NCBI RefSeq assembly: GCF_036634175.1
Contig: NZ_JAZIFX010000001.1
Coordinates: 5,394,001-5,458,000, forward strand
Length of the DNA: 64,000 nt
Source of the DNA: Streptomyces sp. P9-A2
GTDB lineage: Bacteria; Actinomycetota; Actinomycetes; Streptomycetales; Streptomycetaceae
Reading direction: 5' to 3'
The notes beneath the pieces are model-generated. The model was not told the origin of the DNA. It saw only the letters and a program-made list of their open reading frames with translations, and did no database searches. Below are positions 26,944 to 34,513 of this stretch, one piece after another. The stretch's first letter is position 1; the number at the start of each line of letters is the position of its first letter. Both the position numbers and the translations under genes were made by a program.

Positions 26944-27030
26944 TCAGACGCCGACCTTCTGCTTCACCTGCGCCAACGACGGGTTGGTGAGTGTCGAGCC
27001 GTCCTCGAAGAGGACGGTCGGGACCGTCTG
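26944..27030 (-). pseudogene. orphaned 3' end of the mycoredoxin gene
   Basis: The leftward frame encodes QTVPTVLFEDGSTLTNPSLA followed by QVKQKVGV and a stop, the C-terminal third of a mycoredoxin. The 5' two-thirds are 9 kb away at 36080-36235, beyond the integrative element. Joining the pieces at the shared QTVPTV codons rebuilds an 80-residue mycoredoxin with normal spacing. This is the original chromosomal end, displaced by integration. Confidence 0.88.
27014..27030. other. attL core of the integrative element
   Basis: The 14 bases at 27017-27030 (gtcgggaccgtctg) are repeated exactly at 36066-36079; extending 3 bases left gives one mismatch. It lies at the junction of the stranded mrx1 end and the integrase gene. 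Short shared cores are usual for serine integrases. Confidence 0.82.
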
Positions 27031-27090
27031 TAAACTTCCCGCCAGTGAGGGCGGCCAGGGAGGGCCGCCCCCTGCAGGAGAGGGAAGAGC

Positions 27091-28791
27091 GTGAGCGAGA
27101 AGCCCAGGGCTCTTGGCGTCATCCGTCTGTCCGTTGGCAACGAGAACCAGACCGGCGAAGAGACGCAGCGCACGCGCATCAGCAAGCGGGCCGATGCCGA
27201 AGAGATGGAGTTGATCGACTTCGCGGTGGACATCGACGTATCCGCCTTGATCTCGCCGTGGATGCGTCCGTCCCTGGGGGACTGGCTCAACAACAAGAAG
27301 GATCAGTTCGACCACATCATCATTCTGAAGATCGACCGCATCGCTCGGTCGGTCCGGCACCTCTCGGACATCATCGAGTGGTGCGAGGCGAACGGTAAGG
27401 GCCTGATCTCCTGTGAAGAGGGGTTCGACCTCTCGAAGCCGTGGGGCAAGACGATCGCCAAGATCCTCGCCGTGGTCGCAGAGGCCGAACTCGACGCCAT
27501 CAAGGCCCGCACCAAGGCGTCCCGGGAGACGATGCGTAAGGCCGGGCGCTGGCCCGGCGGTCTCGTCCCGTTCGGACGGAGAGCAGTCAAGGGGGAGGAC
27601 GGCTTCACTCTGGAGCTGGACCCCAAGTACGGCCCTGTCCTCATCGAGATGATCCGACGGTTCATCGAGAAGCCGAGCTTCTCCGCCGTGGCCGACTGGC
27701 TCAACGACGAGGGAGTACCCACGGCCCAGGACATCGCTCGCATCCGTGCCGCAGCCGGTGCGAGTACTACCCGACTTGCCGACCCGAAGCCACGTGGAAG
27801 CCGGTGGACGGCCACCACGGTCCAGGCCGTACTCACCAGCCGATCACTCCTGGGGGAGTACGTACGGGCCAACGGCACCGTGGTGCGCAACGACGACGGC
27901 ACGCCCGTCATGCGGTCGGAACCGGTGCTGAACGAGGAGGAGTGGGCGACCTTGTCCGAGGCCGCCGCCTCGGTCAAGTACAAGAAGCAGAAGGGCTCGA
28001 CCTCTCCGACGGTAGGCATCACGTTCTGCATGTCGTGTGGCAGCCCGATCTACTACGTCAAGGGCAACCCGGCCAAGGGGCAGCGCGAGCGGTATCGCTG
28101 TCATGGCAACAAGAGCAAGGGCATCAAGGCGTGCCCGAAACAGACCTTCCTAGCCGACGACCTGTACCCGTGGCTGGAGTCAGCGCTCTTGGGGGAGATC
28201 GGGCACCTTGAGCGGATGGAGTCCAGCACGACCATCGATGACAGCCGTGCGGCGAAGCTGGCCGTCATCGACGGCAAGATGAACCAGCTACTCAAGGAAC
28301 TTCAAGAAAGCGAGATCAGCGCCGTCGCGTACGCCTCCCGCGTCGCCGACCTCGCGCAGAAGAGAGAGAAAGTCACCAGCCAGGATGGACCGAAGCCGGT
28401 GACGGTATGGGTCGGCACGGGCGAGAGCTACGCGGAGTGGTGGCAGCGGTCCAACGTGAATGAGCGTCGGGAGTTCCTGAAGAAGCACAAGGTGAAGGCG
28501 TACTTCCGAACCGACGTACTTGCCATCGACCCAGGGGACCTGATCGACAACCTTCGGGTACAGGGTGTGCAGTGGAGAGATGTGCGCACGGCGCCGTCTC
28601 AGGTCGTGGAGCCGCTCGAAGCCTTCAAGCTTCCCGGATGGGTGCCCGTAGCAAAGCCGCCGTTGCTGACCGGTGCCGGGTCCGAGATCGTCAGCCGCTG
28701 GGAGGATTTCGAAGCGCAGCGCGCGGCACAGCAAGCGAAGGCTGGCGTTGATGGGGCAGATCGGAGCGAAGAGATTCTGTCCCTCGCCTGA
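27091..28791 (+). CDS. large serine recombinase (site-specific integrase)
   Basis: A 566-residue integrase. The N-terminal resolvase domain has the catalytic Ser in GVIRLSVGNE (Ser14) and IILKIDRIARSVRHLSDIIE. The recombinase domain starts near ASRETMRKAGRWPGGLVPFG. A zinc ribbon follows (CMSCGSPIYYV with a later Cys pair: C in RYRC and in KACPK), then a coiled segment (MNQLLKELQESEISAVAYAS) and a basic tail. Start GTG 27091 has ggaag 5 bases upstream. An 8-bp-stem hairpin lies at 27049-27070 between attL and the gene. It is intact, with base composition less extreme than neighbours, and is 60 bp from the attachment core. Confidence 0.94.
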   Translation: MSEKPRALGVIRLSVGNENQTGEETQRTRISKRADAEEMELIDFAVDIDVSALISPWMRPSLGDWLNNKKDQFDHIIILKIDRIARSVRHLSDIIEWCEANGKGLISCEEGFDLSKPWGKTIAKILAVVAEAELDAIKARTKASRETMRKAGRWPGGLVPFGRRAVKGEDGFTLELDPKYGPVLIEMIRRFIEKPSFSAVADWLNDEGVPTAQDIARIRAAAGASTTRLADPKPRGSRWTATTVQAVLTSRSLLGEYVRANGTVVRNDDGTPVMRSEPVLNEEEWATLSEAAASVKYKKQKGSTSPTVGITFCMSCGSPIYYVKGNPAKGQRERYRCHGNKSKGIKACPKQTFLADDLYPWLESALLGEIGHLERMESSTTIDDSRAAKLAVIDGKMNQLLKELQESEISAVAYASRVADLAQKREKVTSQDGPKPVTVWVGTGESYAEWWQRSNVNERREFLKKHKVKAYFRTDVLAIDPGDLIDNLRVQGVQWRDVRTAPSQVVEPLEAFKLPGWVPVAKPPLLTGAGSEIVSRWEDFEAQRAAQQAKAGVDGADRSEEILSLA

Positions 28792-28833
28792 CAGTCGTCT
28801 AGTAGGGTTTTGTTAGGTTTGCCATAGTGCCTG

Positions 28834-30126
28834 GTGGGAGCGTTTCGTGGTGTCCTGTCTGGTGTGACACCTGAGGAGATGGAGACGGTCCGCCCGCGCC
28901 TGGAGGCGTTCGCGGCCCAGATGCTGGGCCCGCTGACCCGGCGGGACCAGCGGGCGAAGGGCGAGCTGTACCTGCGCGGGCTGATGCTGGACGGCAAGCG
29001 CAAGTCGATGCAGCCGATGGCCGAACGCCTGGGCGTGGACCACCAGCAGCTCCAGCAGTTCGTCTCCTCCTCCACCTGGGACTACACCAAGGTCCGTGAA
29101 CGGCAGGCCCGTTGGGCGGCAGCGCACATCGGCCCGGAGGCGTACGCCATCGACGACGTCGGCTTCCCCAAGGACGGCTACGACTCCCCGGGGGTGGCCC
29201 GGATGTACTGCGGCGCGCTGGGCAAGCGCGGCAACTGCCAGATCGGGGTCAGCGTCAATCTGGTGTCCGACCGGGCCTCCTCGGCCGTCGACTGGCGCCT
29301 GTTTCTCCCCGAGAGCTGGGACGACACCCGGCAGGGCGAAGACGCGTTGCTGGCCGAGGCGATCCGCAGGCGACGGGTCAGGGCGGGTGTCCCCGAGGCT
29401 GAGCGGCACCGGGAGAAGTGGCGCCTGGCACTGGAGATGCTCGACGAAGTGCGCGAGGACTGGGAACTGCCGGACCTGCCGGTCGTCGCCGACGCCGGCT
29501 ACGGGGATGCCACGGGCTTTCGCGAGGGGCTGACCGAGCGCGACCTGGCCTACGCCGTGGCGGTCAAGGGCACCACTACCGCTTACCCGGGTGACGCGGT
29601 CCCCGAGCGGGTGTCGTACTCCGGCCGGGGGCGCCCACCCGTCCCGGCCTACCCCCAGCCGCACACCACCTTGCGCCAACTCGCCCTGGATGCAGGAAGG
29701 TCGGTGGTGCGGACGGTGACCTGGCGCCAGGGCAGCAGGACCAGCAAGCACAACCCCCGCGCCGAGATGCGCTCGCGGTTCCTGGCGCTGCGGGTCCGCC
29801 CCGCCAACCGCACCATCCGCCGCTTCGCCGACGGCTCCCTGCCCGAGTGCTGGCTCCTGGCCGAGTGGCCACCGGGCTCCGCCGAGCCCACCGACTACTG
29901 GCTGTCCACCCTTCCCGCCGACACCCCCTTGCGTGACCTGGTCCGGATCGCCAAGATCCGATGGCGAGTTGAGCACGACTACCGTGAGCTCAAGGACGGT
30001 CTGGGGCTGGACCACTTCGAGGGGCGCAGCTTCCACGGCTGGCACCGGCACGTCACCCTGGCCGCCCTTGCCCAGGCCTTCTGCACCCTGCTGCGGCTCG
30101 ACCCAAAAGTCCCTGCGCCGGCCTGA
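28834..30126 (+). CDS. IS701-family transposase
   Basis: A 430-residue DDE transposase. AYAIDDVGFPKDG carries the first Asp, PVVADAGYGDATGFREGL the second, and RWRVEHDYRELKDGLGLDHF the Glu. Start GTG 28834 is provisional; an ATG further in (28879) is also in frame. The frame closes at 30126, but the -1 frame continues coherently for 37 more codons (LTLYAVLRELQALLATWTG and on) to TAA at 30236. The shift point is next to CCCAAAA at 30102-30108. Either an indel has shortened this copy or a frameshift makes a longer product. Confidence 0.9.
   Translation: MGAFRGVLSGVTPEEMETVRPRLEAFAAQMLGPLTRRDQRAKGELYLRGLMLDGKRKSMQPMAERLGVDHQQLQQFVSSSTWDYTKVRERQARWAAAHIGPEAYAIDDVGFPKDGYDSPGVARMYCGALGKRGNCQIGVSVNLVSDRASSAVDWRLFLPESWDDTRQGEDALLAEAIRRRRVRAGVPEAERHREKWRLALEMLDEVREDWELPDLPVVADAGYGDATGFREGLTERDLAYAVAVKGTTTAYPGDAVPERVSYSGRGRPPVPAYPQPHTTLRQLALDAGRSVVRTVTWRQGSRTSKHNPRAEMRSRFLALRVRPANRTIRRFADGSLPECWLLAEWPPGSAEPTDYWLSTLPADTPLRDLVRIAKIRWRVEHDYRELKDGLGLDHFEGRSFHGWHRHVTLAALAQAFCTLLRLDPKVPAPA
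30102..30108 (+). promoter_or_regulatory. possible -1 frameshift heptamer in the IS701 transposase
   Basis: CCCAAAA is in the X XXY YYZ phase relative to the transposase frame (C CCA AAA). A -1 shift here joins the 37-codon continuation that contains CSICGQPAP and ends HHRT. Not shown to be used; a simple indel mutation would look the same. Confidence 0.35.
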
Positions 30127-30302
30127 CCCTCTACGCGGTCCTCCGCGAACTCCAGGCCCTCCTGGCCACCTGGACCGGCGCCTGCTCGATATGCGGCCAG
30201 CCTGCACCGACCCCAGAACCACACCACAGGACCTAACAAAGCCCTACTAGTGCTCTGACCGCATAGGTTCACCGGTTTGGTGTCTACGGGTTCTGCGCCG
30301 GT

Positions 30303-30410
30303 TCAGGGAGCGATCGGGGTCGCCCAGGTACGGAACAGCGTGAGGGTCTCGGTGAGGTTTCCGGGGCCGCACGCGGCGTGGAAGGTCCTCTCGGCGGTCC
30401 AGGCCCAGAC
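30303..30410 (-). pseudogene. remnant of a transposase-like gene cut by the IS3 copy
   Basis: The leftward frame from 30410 encodes VWAWTAERTFHAACGPGNLT followed by ETLTLFRTWATPIAP and TGA. It looks like the last 35 residues of a larger protein whose 5' part is missing exactly at the IS3 end. Family not identified. The 52 bases between it and the IS701 copy look like the outer end of an older insertion sequence. Confidence 0.4.
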
Positions 30411-30437
30411 TGAACCGCCCCGGGTTCGGTAGAGATC

Positions 30438-31376
30438 TCAGATTGTGGTGATGACCTGGGGTTTCGTGAGTTCGGTGTAGTAGTTGGCTTCGTATTCGAC
30501 GGGCGGAATGTGGCCTATCTCGCCGTGGAGTCTTCGGTGGTTGTACCAGTCGACCCACTCGGCGGTGGCCAGCTCGACCTGGGAGAGCGTCTTCCAGGGC
30601 CGCCGGGGCTTGATCAACTCGGTTTTGAACAGGCCGATCGTGGACTCCATCAGGGCGTTGTCGTACGCGTCACCGACCGATCCGATGCTCGCCGCGATGC
30701 CGGCGGCGTCCAGGTGCTCGGCGAGCTTGAACGACGTGTATTGCGACCCGGCGTCCGAGTGATGGATCAACTCGCCCGGCTGAACCGGCTGTTTATCGCG
30801 GTCGCGTTGCCAGAGGGCCATCTCCAGGGCGTCCAGCACGAAGACGGTCTCCTTCACGGTGGCCGCGGACCAGCCGACGATCCGGCGGGAGAAGGTGTCC
30901 ACGACGAACGCGACATAGACGGTCGCGGACCAGGTCTTCACATGGGTGAAGTCCGCCACCCAGCACCGGTTCGGAGCGACGGCGACGAAGTCGCGGTCGA
31001 CCAGATCGGGGGCCCGCTGGACCTGTCCGCCGGGGATCGTGGTGATGACGCGTCTGCCGCGCACTGCCCCCTGGATCCCGAGCTCGCGCATCAGGCGCTC
31101 GACGGTGCAGCGAGCCACCGCATGTCCCTGCCGGTTCAGCTCGCGCCAGACCTTCCGGGCCCCGTAGACACGGTAGTTGGACGTGTGGACGTCCTGGATC
31201 CGCTCCTTGAGTTCTTCGTCGCGCAAGCGGCGGGCGGAGGGCGTTTCGAGGCGTTTCTTGTGGGCGTAGTACGTGGAAGGGGCGATCTTGCAGTCGTGCT
31301 CGGTGAGCGTCCTGCAGATCGGCTCGACCCCGCCGAAGCGGTCCCGGTGCTCGTCGATGAACGCTACGAGCGCGTG
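30438..31376 (-). CDS. IS3-family transposase orfB
   Basis: The DDE catalytic part of the IS3 transposase. The integrase core shows NRCWVADFTHVKTW (first Asp), LIHHSDAGSQYTSF (second Asp) and ALMESTIGLFKTELI (Glu). The N-terminal part VAFIDEHRDRFGGVEPICRT is in the -1 frame relative to orfA and overlaps its end, as usual for IS3 elements that make OrfAB by frameshifting. A conventional start inside the frame would be near 31226. No canonical A-rich slippery site is seen at the overlap. Confidence 0.9.
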   Translation of the reverse strand, partial: HALVAFIDEHRDRFGGVEPICRTLTEHDCKIAPSTYYAHKKRLETPSARRLRDEELKERIQDVHTSNYRVYGARKVWRELNRQGHAVARCTVERLMRELGIQGAVRGRRVITTIPGGQVQRAPDLVDRDFVAVAPNRCWVADFTHVKTWSATVYVAFVVDTFSRRIVGWSAATVKETVFVLDALEMALWQRDRDKQPVQPGELIHHSDAGSQYTSFKLAEHLDAAGIAASIGSVGDAYDNALMESTIGLFKTELIKPRRPWKTLSQVELATAEWVDWYNHRRLHGEIGHIPPVEYEANYYTELTKPQVITTI

Positions 31377-31690
31377 TGTGGCCGGTCGAGCTCGGCCGCG
31401 AAGAAACTCGCCGCGGCCTTGAGGATCTCGTTGGCCCGCTTCAGCTCGGCGTTCTCCTTCTTCAACGCCTTGAGCTGGGCGGACTCCTCCGTCGTCGTCC
31501 CCGGACGCTGCCCCGCGTCGATCTCGTGCTGCTTCACCCAGTTCCGCAGCGTCTCGCGGGACCCGATGCCGAGCTTGTCGGTGACCGCCTGCAGGGCGGC
31601 CGTCTCGTTCGGGTGGTCGTCGCGCACCTCGGCGACCATGCGCACCGCACGACGGCGCAGCTCAAGCGGGTAACGGGAGGGTCGTGCCAT
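31364..31690 (-). CDS. IS3-family transposase orfA
   Basis: A 108-residue DNA-binding protein of the IS3 transposase. The helix-turn-helix region has LELRRRAVRMVAEVRDDHP and LGIGSRETLRNWVKQHEI. A leucine-zipper-like coil follows (QLKALKKENAELKRANEILK). ATG at 31690 is 50 bases inside the right inverted repeat. It overlaps orfB in the -1 frame near 31364-31376. Confidence 0.9.
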   Translation of the reverse strand: MARPSRYPLELRRRAVRMVAEVRDDHPNETAALQAVTDKLGIGSRETLRNWVKQHEIDAGQRPGTTTEESAQLKALKKENAELKRANEILKAAASFFAAELDRPHTRS

Positions 31691-31939
31691 GACTCAATCC
31701 TTACATGGAATCGAGCCTCCACCTGACCCGGGGCGGTTCAGGTACGCCCCCTCTGTTTTCGACAGGGCGTAGGGGGACCGCTCGGACGGTGAGAACGGGG
31801 ACCACTGTTTCGGCAACGAGATTGGGGACCACCCGGCCTGACCGGATGTGACATGCCGCTTTCGGCGTAATGAGGGGCTTGGGGCATCTGGCCGGTCACG
31901 CTGTGCGCGTTGATCAAGGTCGTGTCAGGAGACCTTTTC

Positions 31940-33622
31940 GTGTACAGATCGCGTGAGTGGATCTTCGAGCGGATCCGCCGGGACCGGCGGCTGGATCCGA
32001 CGGTGTCGCAGCGGACGCTGGCCCGGCGCTACCGGGTGTCGCGCAAGACGGTCGTTAAGGCCCTGAACCATCCGGTGCCGCCGGTGCGGAAGCCACCTCC
32101 GCCCCGCGCGAGCGTGCTGGAGCCGGTGGAGGGCTTCATCGACGAGATGCTGCGGGAGGACGTCCGGGCGCCTCGCAAGCAGCGGCATACCATCGACCGC
32201 ATCGTGCAGCGGCTGGCGGCGGAGCGGGGTTTCGAGCAGGCGTCGTACTCCACGGTCCGCGACTACGTGCGCAGGCGCCGGCCCGAGATCGAGCTTCAGG
32301 CCCGGGAGGGGCGGCGGTTCCTGGAGGGCACGGTGCCGCAGGCCAAGCGGCCCGGGGAGGAGGCCGAGGTCGACTTCGCGGACGTGTGGGTGGACCTGGC
32401 CGGGCAGCGCCGCAAGTGCGTGCTGTTCACGCTGCGGATGTCGTACTCGGGCAAGGCGGTCCACCGCGTCTACGCCACCGCCTCACAGGAAGCCTTCCTG
32501 GAAGGGCACGTGGAGGCGTTTTCCGTGCTGGGTGGGGTGCCCACCGTCCACATTCGGTATGACAACCTCAAGCCCGCGGTGAAGCAGGTGCTGTTCGGTC
32601 GCTCACGCACCGAGTCGGCCCGCTGGACCGCCTTTCGATCCTGGTACTCGTTCTCGCCCTTCTACTGCACCCCGGGAGAGGCCGGCGCCCACGAGAAGGG
32701 CGGGGTGGAACACGAGGGTGGCCGGTTCCGCCGTCGGCACCTGGTCCCGCCACCGGAGGCGGAGTCGCTGGCGGAGCTGAACGAGCGCCTGGCGGCGGTC
32801 GACGCCGAGGAGGACGCCCGCCACATCCACGGCCGCCCGACCTCGGTGGGCTTCGACTTCGAGCAGGAACGGCCGCTGCTGCATCCGTTGCCGGCGGACG
32901 AGTACGACACCGGGATCGACCTGACGCCGGTGGTGCACCGCAACGGCCGGGTCACCGTCCGCCAGTGCTACTACTCGGTGCCCGCCCGGTTCATCGGCGC
33001 CAAGGTGCGGGTGAGGCTGAGGGCGAACGAGGTGTGGATCTTCGACGGCCGCAACGTCGTCGCCCGCCATCCACGGCTGACCCGCCGCTACACCTACCAC
33101 GACATCCTCGACCACTACCTGGAGATCCTGCTGGTCAAGCCCGGTGCGTTCGCCGGGGCGGCCGCGCTGGCGCAAGCCCGCGCGGAAGGGGTCTTCAGTA
33201 AGACGCACGAGGCGTTCTGGGCCGCGGCGAAGACCAGGTGCGGCGACCGCGAGGGCACCCGGATGCTGATCGAGGTGTTGTTGCTGCACCGGACTCTGCC
33301 CGCCGAGGCGGTCGTCGCCGGGATGACCACGGTGCTGAAGGTCGGCGCGGTCAGCACCGACCTGGTGGCCATCGAGGCCCGCAAGGCCCTGGAGAACGCC
33401 GAGGCCGAGCCGACCGACGATCCGCTCGACCAGGACGACGGCAACAGGGGCGGTGAGGACGCCGCCGGTGACGGCGCGAAGGTGCTCTCCCTGCACGCCA
33501 AGCGGCTGCCGCCGGACCTGCGGCCCGGGCTGCCGGACCTGAGCAAGTACGACCGGCTGCTGAAGCCGGTCACCCCCATGACGAGCACGGCGACGACACC
33601 AAGGAAGGGCACCAGCGCATGA
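31940..33622 (+). CDS. istA: IS21-family transposase IstA
   Basis: A transposase of about 560 residues. The N-terminal helix-turn-helix is in TVSQRTLARRYRVSRKTVVK. The DDE core has EEAEVDFADVWVDLAGQRRK, then VPTVHIRYDNLKPAV and EAGAHEKGGVEHEGGRF. The Mu-type C-terminal part has GRVTVRQCYYSVPARFIGAK. GTG 31940 is preferred because AGGAG is 8-9 bases upstream; the frame is open to a TTG at 31910. Its stop overlaps the istB ATG by 4 bases. Confidence 0.9.
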   Translation: MYRSREWIFERIRRDRRLDPTVSQRTLARRYRVSRKTVVKALNHPVPPVRKPPPPRASVLEPVEGFIDEMLREDVRAPRKQRHTIDRIVQRLAAERGFEQASYSTVRDYVRRRRPEIELQAREGRRFLEGTVPQAKRPGEEAEVDFADVWVDLAGQRRKCVLFTLRMSYSGKAVHRVYATASQEAFLEGHVEAFSVLGGVPTVHIRYDNLKPAVKQVLFGRSRTESARWTAFRSWYSFSPFYCTPGEAGAHEKGGVEHEGGRFRRRHLVPPPEAESLAELNERLAAVDAEEDARHIHGRPTSVGFDFEQERPLLHPLPADEYDTGIDLTPVVHRNGRVTVRQCYYSVPARFIGAKVRVRLRANEVWIFDGRNVVARHPRLTRRYTYHDILDHYLEILLVKPGAFAGAAALAQARAEGVFSKTHEAFWAAAKTRCGDREGTRMLIEVLLLHRTLPAEAVVAGMTTVLKVGAVSTDLVAIEARKALENAEAEPTDDPLDQDDGNRGGEDAAGDGAKVLSLHAKRLPPDLRPGLPDLSKYDRLLKPVTPMTSTATTPRKGTSA

Positions 33623-34446
33623 CCCCCACCAGCACCGCCGAGCCGCACGCGGCCGAGGTCCCGGCCACCCGGATGCCGCTGCCCGGCGACCCGGAGGACG
33701 CCGCGATCGACGAACTCTGCCGGGACCTCAGGTTGCCCGCCCTGCGCGAGCGGTTCGTCGAGGTGGCCACCACCGCCCGCCGCGAACAGCTGACCTACAA
33801 GCAGTTCCTGTTGGACCTGCTGCAGCTGGAGCGCGACGACCGGGAGCTCCGCCGCCAGCAGCGGCTGATCCGGGCCGCCCGCTTCCCCCGACCCAAGCGG
33901 CTGGAGGACTTCCGGTTCGAGAAGAACCCGCACGTCTCACCGGAGATCATCGGCGAGCTGAAGAACCCCGTCTGGGTCCAGGAGGGACGTCCCCTGGTCC
34001 TGATCGGCGACAGCGGCACGGGCAAGAGCCATCTGCTGATCGGGGTCGGCACCGCGATCGCCGAGGCCGGCCTGTCGGTCCGCTACACCACCACCGCGGC
34101 CCTGGTGAACGAGCTCGCCGAGGCCGCCACGGCCAAGCGCCTGTCCTCCGTGATCGCCCGCTACAGCAAGGTCGATCTTCTGTGCCTGGACGAGTTCGGC
34201 TACCTCGACCTGGACAAGAAGGGCGCCAAGCTGCTGTTCCAGATCTTCACCGAGCGGGAGGAGCGCAAGGCGACCGCGGTCGCCACCAACTCCCCCTTCG
34301 CTGAGTGGGACAAGATCTTCAACGAGCCCCGGCTCTGCGCGGCCGTCGCCGACCGGCTCACCTTCCGCTGCACGCTGATCCAGACCGGAACCGAGTCCTA
34401 CCGCTTCCAGGCCACCGAGTCCGAACGGCAGAACACAGCGCGGTGA
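33619..34446 (+). CDS. istB: IS21-family helper ATPase IstB
   Basis: A 275-residue AAA+ ATPase that assists IstA in target selection. Walker A is LIGDSGTGKSHLLIG, Walker B LLCLDEFGYLDLD, and a sensor-like ATAVATNSPFAEW follows. The N-terminal helical domain includes ELTYKQFLLDLLQLERDDR-type sequence (EQLTYKQFLLDLLQLE). ATGA overlap with istA couples translation. The C-terminus and the following non-coding end of the IS are shortened compared with what is expected for an intact IS21 end. Confidence 0.92.
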   Translation: MTPTSTAEPHAAEVPATRMPLPGDPEDAAIDELCRDLRLPALRERFVEVATTARREQLTYKQFLLDLLQLERDDRELRRQQRLIRAARFPRPKRLEDFRFEKNPHVSPEIIGELKNPVWVQEGRPLVLIGDSGTGKSHLLIGVGTAIAEAGLSVRYTTTAALVNELAEAATAKRLSSVIARYSKVDLLCLDEFGYLDLDKKGAKLLFQIFTEREERKATAVATNSPFAEWDKIFNEPRLCAAVADRLTFRCTLIQTGTESYRFQATESERQNTAR

Positions 34447-34513
34447 GCAGACGGGACTGATCCACGGCAGTGCCCCTCAGTAGGCTGAGGCGCTGAACAA
34501 AGGAGCGCCGCAC

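Larger units (their letters stand above)
28803..30246 (+). mobile_element. IS701-family insertion sequence
   Basis: A 1444-bp copy. Terminal inverted repeats are TAGGGTTTTGTTAGG on the left and TAGGGCTTTGTTAGG (reverse complement of the right end), 14 of 15 matching. CTAG is duplicated at both flanks (28799-28802 and 30247-30250), the 4-bp YTAR-type target of IS701. It landed 11 bases after the integrase stop. Intact ends and duplication suggest a recent insertion. Confidence 0.9.
30411..31740 (-). mobile_element. IS3-family insertion sequence
   Basis: A 1330-bp copy with terminal inverted repeats starting TGAACCGCCCCGGGT at both ends (15 identical bases, about 21 of 25 overall). It carries orfA and orfB on the minus strand. 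The flanks (gac on the left, ggt on the right) do not show a target duplication, so one flank has probably been rearranged. Confidence 0.88.
31754..34446 (+). mobile_element. IS21-family insertion sequence, right end not found
   Basis: The left end begins TGTTTTCGACAGGGCGTAGG and carries three GGGGACC boxes at 31773, 31797 and 31824, the repeated transposase-binding pattern of IS21 ends. istA and istB follow. The 67 bases between the istB stop and the FemX gene hold no matching right inverted repeat or GGTCCCC boxes. The copy therefore appears truncated and should be immobile. Confidence 0.82.

Noticed and set aside
26944..27360. A 138-codon minus-strand protein ending in a mycoredoxin tail
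   Set aside because: Only the last 28 codons are mycoredoxin. The upstream part is antisense to the integrase, so the frame is a junction artefact.
30411..31740. A target-site duplication for the IS3 copy
   Set aside because: The 3-4 bases on each side (gac and ggt) do not match, so none is claimed.
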